Part shown: positions 6,109 to 6,229 of the stretch, in pieces | How the letters are laid out: every line of letters begins with the position of its first letter | How positions within the stretch are numbered: the first letter of the stretch is position 1 | DNA from: an uncultured Candidatus Saccharibacteria bacterium | Lineage (GTDB): Bacteria > Patescibacteriota > Saccharimonadia > Saccharimonadales > Saccharimonadaceae | DNA length: 6,229 bases | Reading direction: 5' to 3' | Assembly (NCBI GenBank): GCA_938036845.1 | Contig: CALHWA010000171.1 | Coordinates: forward strand, 1-6,229 | Translations under genes and position numbers: made by a program | The notes under the pieces: model-generated | Database searches by the model: none | What the model was told of the DNA's origin: nothing | Seen by the model: only the letters and a program-made list of their open reading frames with translations

Positions 6109-6141
6109 AAAAAATCCTGCACATACAGTCGCAGGGTATTT
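6109..6141 (-). terminator. Rho-independent terminator for a - strand gene to the right
   Basis: Read on the - strand, CCTGC and GCAGG arms (6131-6135 with 6116-6120), extended by a G-U and a T-A pair, enclose a 10-base loop and are followed by six T (6114-6109). That is a standard intrinsic terminator. On the + strand the hairpin is followed only by a mixed T-rich stretch, so it may also stop + strand transcripts weakly. It suggests a convergent gene ending between about 6145 and the right edge or beyond. Confidence 0.6.
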
Positions 6142-6207
6142 CATTGTTCTCTACAAACACACTAGCTTGTTCGTTGGCCGTGAGCGGTATTTTTGTCGCT
6201 GTAGTAT

Positions 6208-6224
6208 ACACTGTCTGTCAGTGT
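6208..6224. repeat. Inverted repeat ACACTG-TCTGT-CAGTGT at right edge
   Basis: This is a perfect 6-bp dyad with a five-base spacer, five bases from the window end. No T-run follows on either strand, so it is not called a terminator. It may be a binding site or the end of a structure cut by the window. Confidence 0.35.
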
Positions 6225-6229
6225 GGCAG

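Larger units (their letters stand above)
5697..6229. other. Long intergenic region, AT-richer, rich in short inverted repeats
   Basis: No convincing gene, tRNA or known structured RNA was recognised in these 533 bases. GC is clearly below that of the genes: the 60-base blocks beginning at 5821, 5881 and 6001 have 23, 23 and 27 G/C. Stops are frequent in all frames. The region holds five copies of TGGAGT/ACTCCA, several short hairpins, a 10-bp CG palindrome and a terminator-like hairpin. It could be a noncoding RNA locus, a regulatory region for a gene to the right, or decayed coding DNA. Confidence 0.6.

Noticed and set aside
6176..6196. GCCG-TGAG-CGGT followed by ATTTTT as a + strand terminator
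   Set aside because: The stem has only four pairs including a wobble, too weak to call.
5697..6229. Known RNA (tmRNA, RNase P, tRNA) or replication origin in the long spacer
   Set aside because: No RNase P core motifs, no tRNA T-loop with an acceptor stem, no tmRNA ends and no DnaA-box cluster were seen.
1..6229. Circular contig suggested by TGGCAG at both ends
   Set aside because: The shared end is only six bases, and joining would place noncoding DNA directly against a truncated clpC. Chance is the simpler explanation.

Overview
The window looks like a chromosomal segment from a bacterium with moderately high-GC genes. It holds five protein genes, all on the + strand and using the standard code, and two AT-richer intergenic stretches. 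ClpC-type, RadA and PIN-TRAM (YacL-like) genes in this order recall the Firmicutes clpC-radA-disA-yacL cluster. Here disA is absent, and a membrane-anchored HExxH protein sits between clpC and radA. The compact, overlapping layout, the short YacL membrane region and the HExxH protein type suggest a candidate-phyla-radiation bacterium such as Saccharibacteria. That placement is inference and was not tested by any search.

Region 1 (1-4659) reads as one operon. It starts inside clpC: the UVR-like linker and the whole second AAA+ module are present, with a ClpP-docking LGF loop. The HExxH gene starts at a TTG within the last 26 bases of clpC. radA starts on the last base of the HExxH stop codon, and the PIN-TRAM gene follows radA by 13 bases. 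The genes combine protein quality control (ClpC unfoldase, a probable extracytoplasmic zinc protease), recombinational repair (RadA) and probable RNA cleavage (PIN-TRAM nuclease). The PIN-TRAM protein carries a long basic, disordered tail of about 143 residues plus a short helical end-piece.

Region 2 (4660-4880) has no gene. It ends in a near-consensus sigma70 promoter (TTGACA, 17 bp, TATACT), a perfect 6-4-6 inverted repeat over the expected transcription start, and a ribosome binding site. These drive an inositol-monophosphatase-family gene (4881-5696), so this gene is a separate and probably repressible unit.

Region 3 (5697-6229) is about 530 bases of AT-richer DNA with no convincing gene. 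It holds several hairpins, a 10-bp CG palindrome, five copies of TGGAGT/ACTCCA, and a good intrinsic terminator pointing to the - strand. The terminator implies a convergent gene beyond the right edge.

No mobile element, CRISPR array, tRNA or rRNA was seen. The least ordinary items are the HExxH protein inside the clpC-radA cluster, the basic tail of the PIN-TRAM protein, the operator-like repeat at the phosphatase promoter, and the repeat-rich 3' intergenic region.
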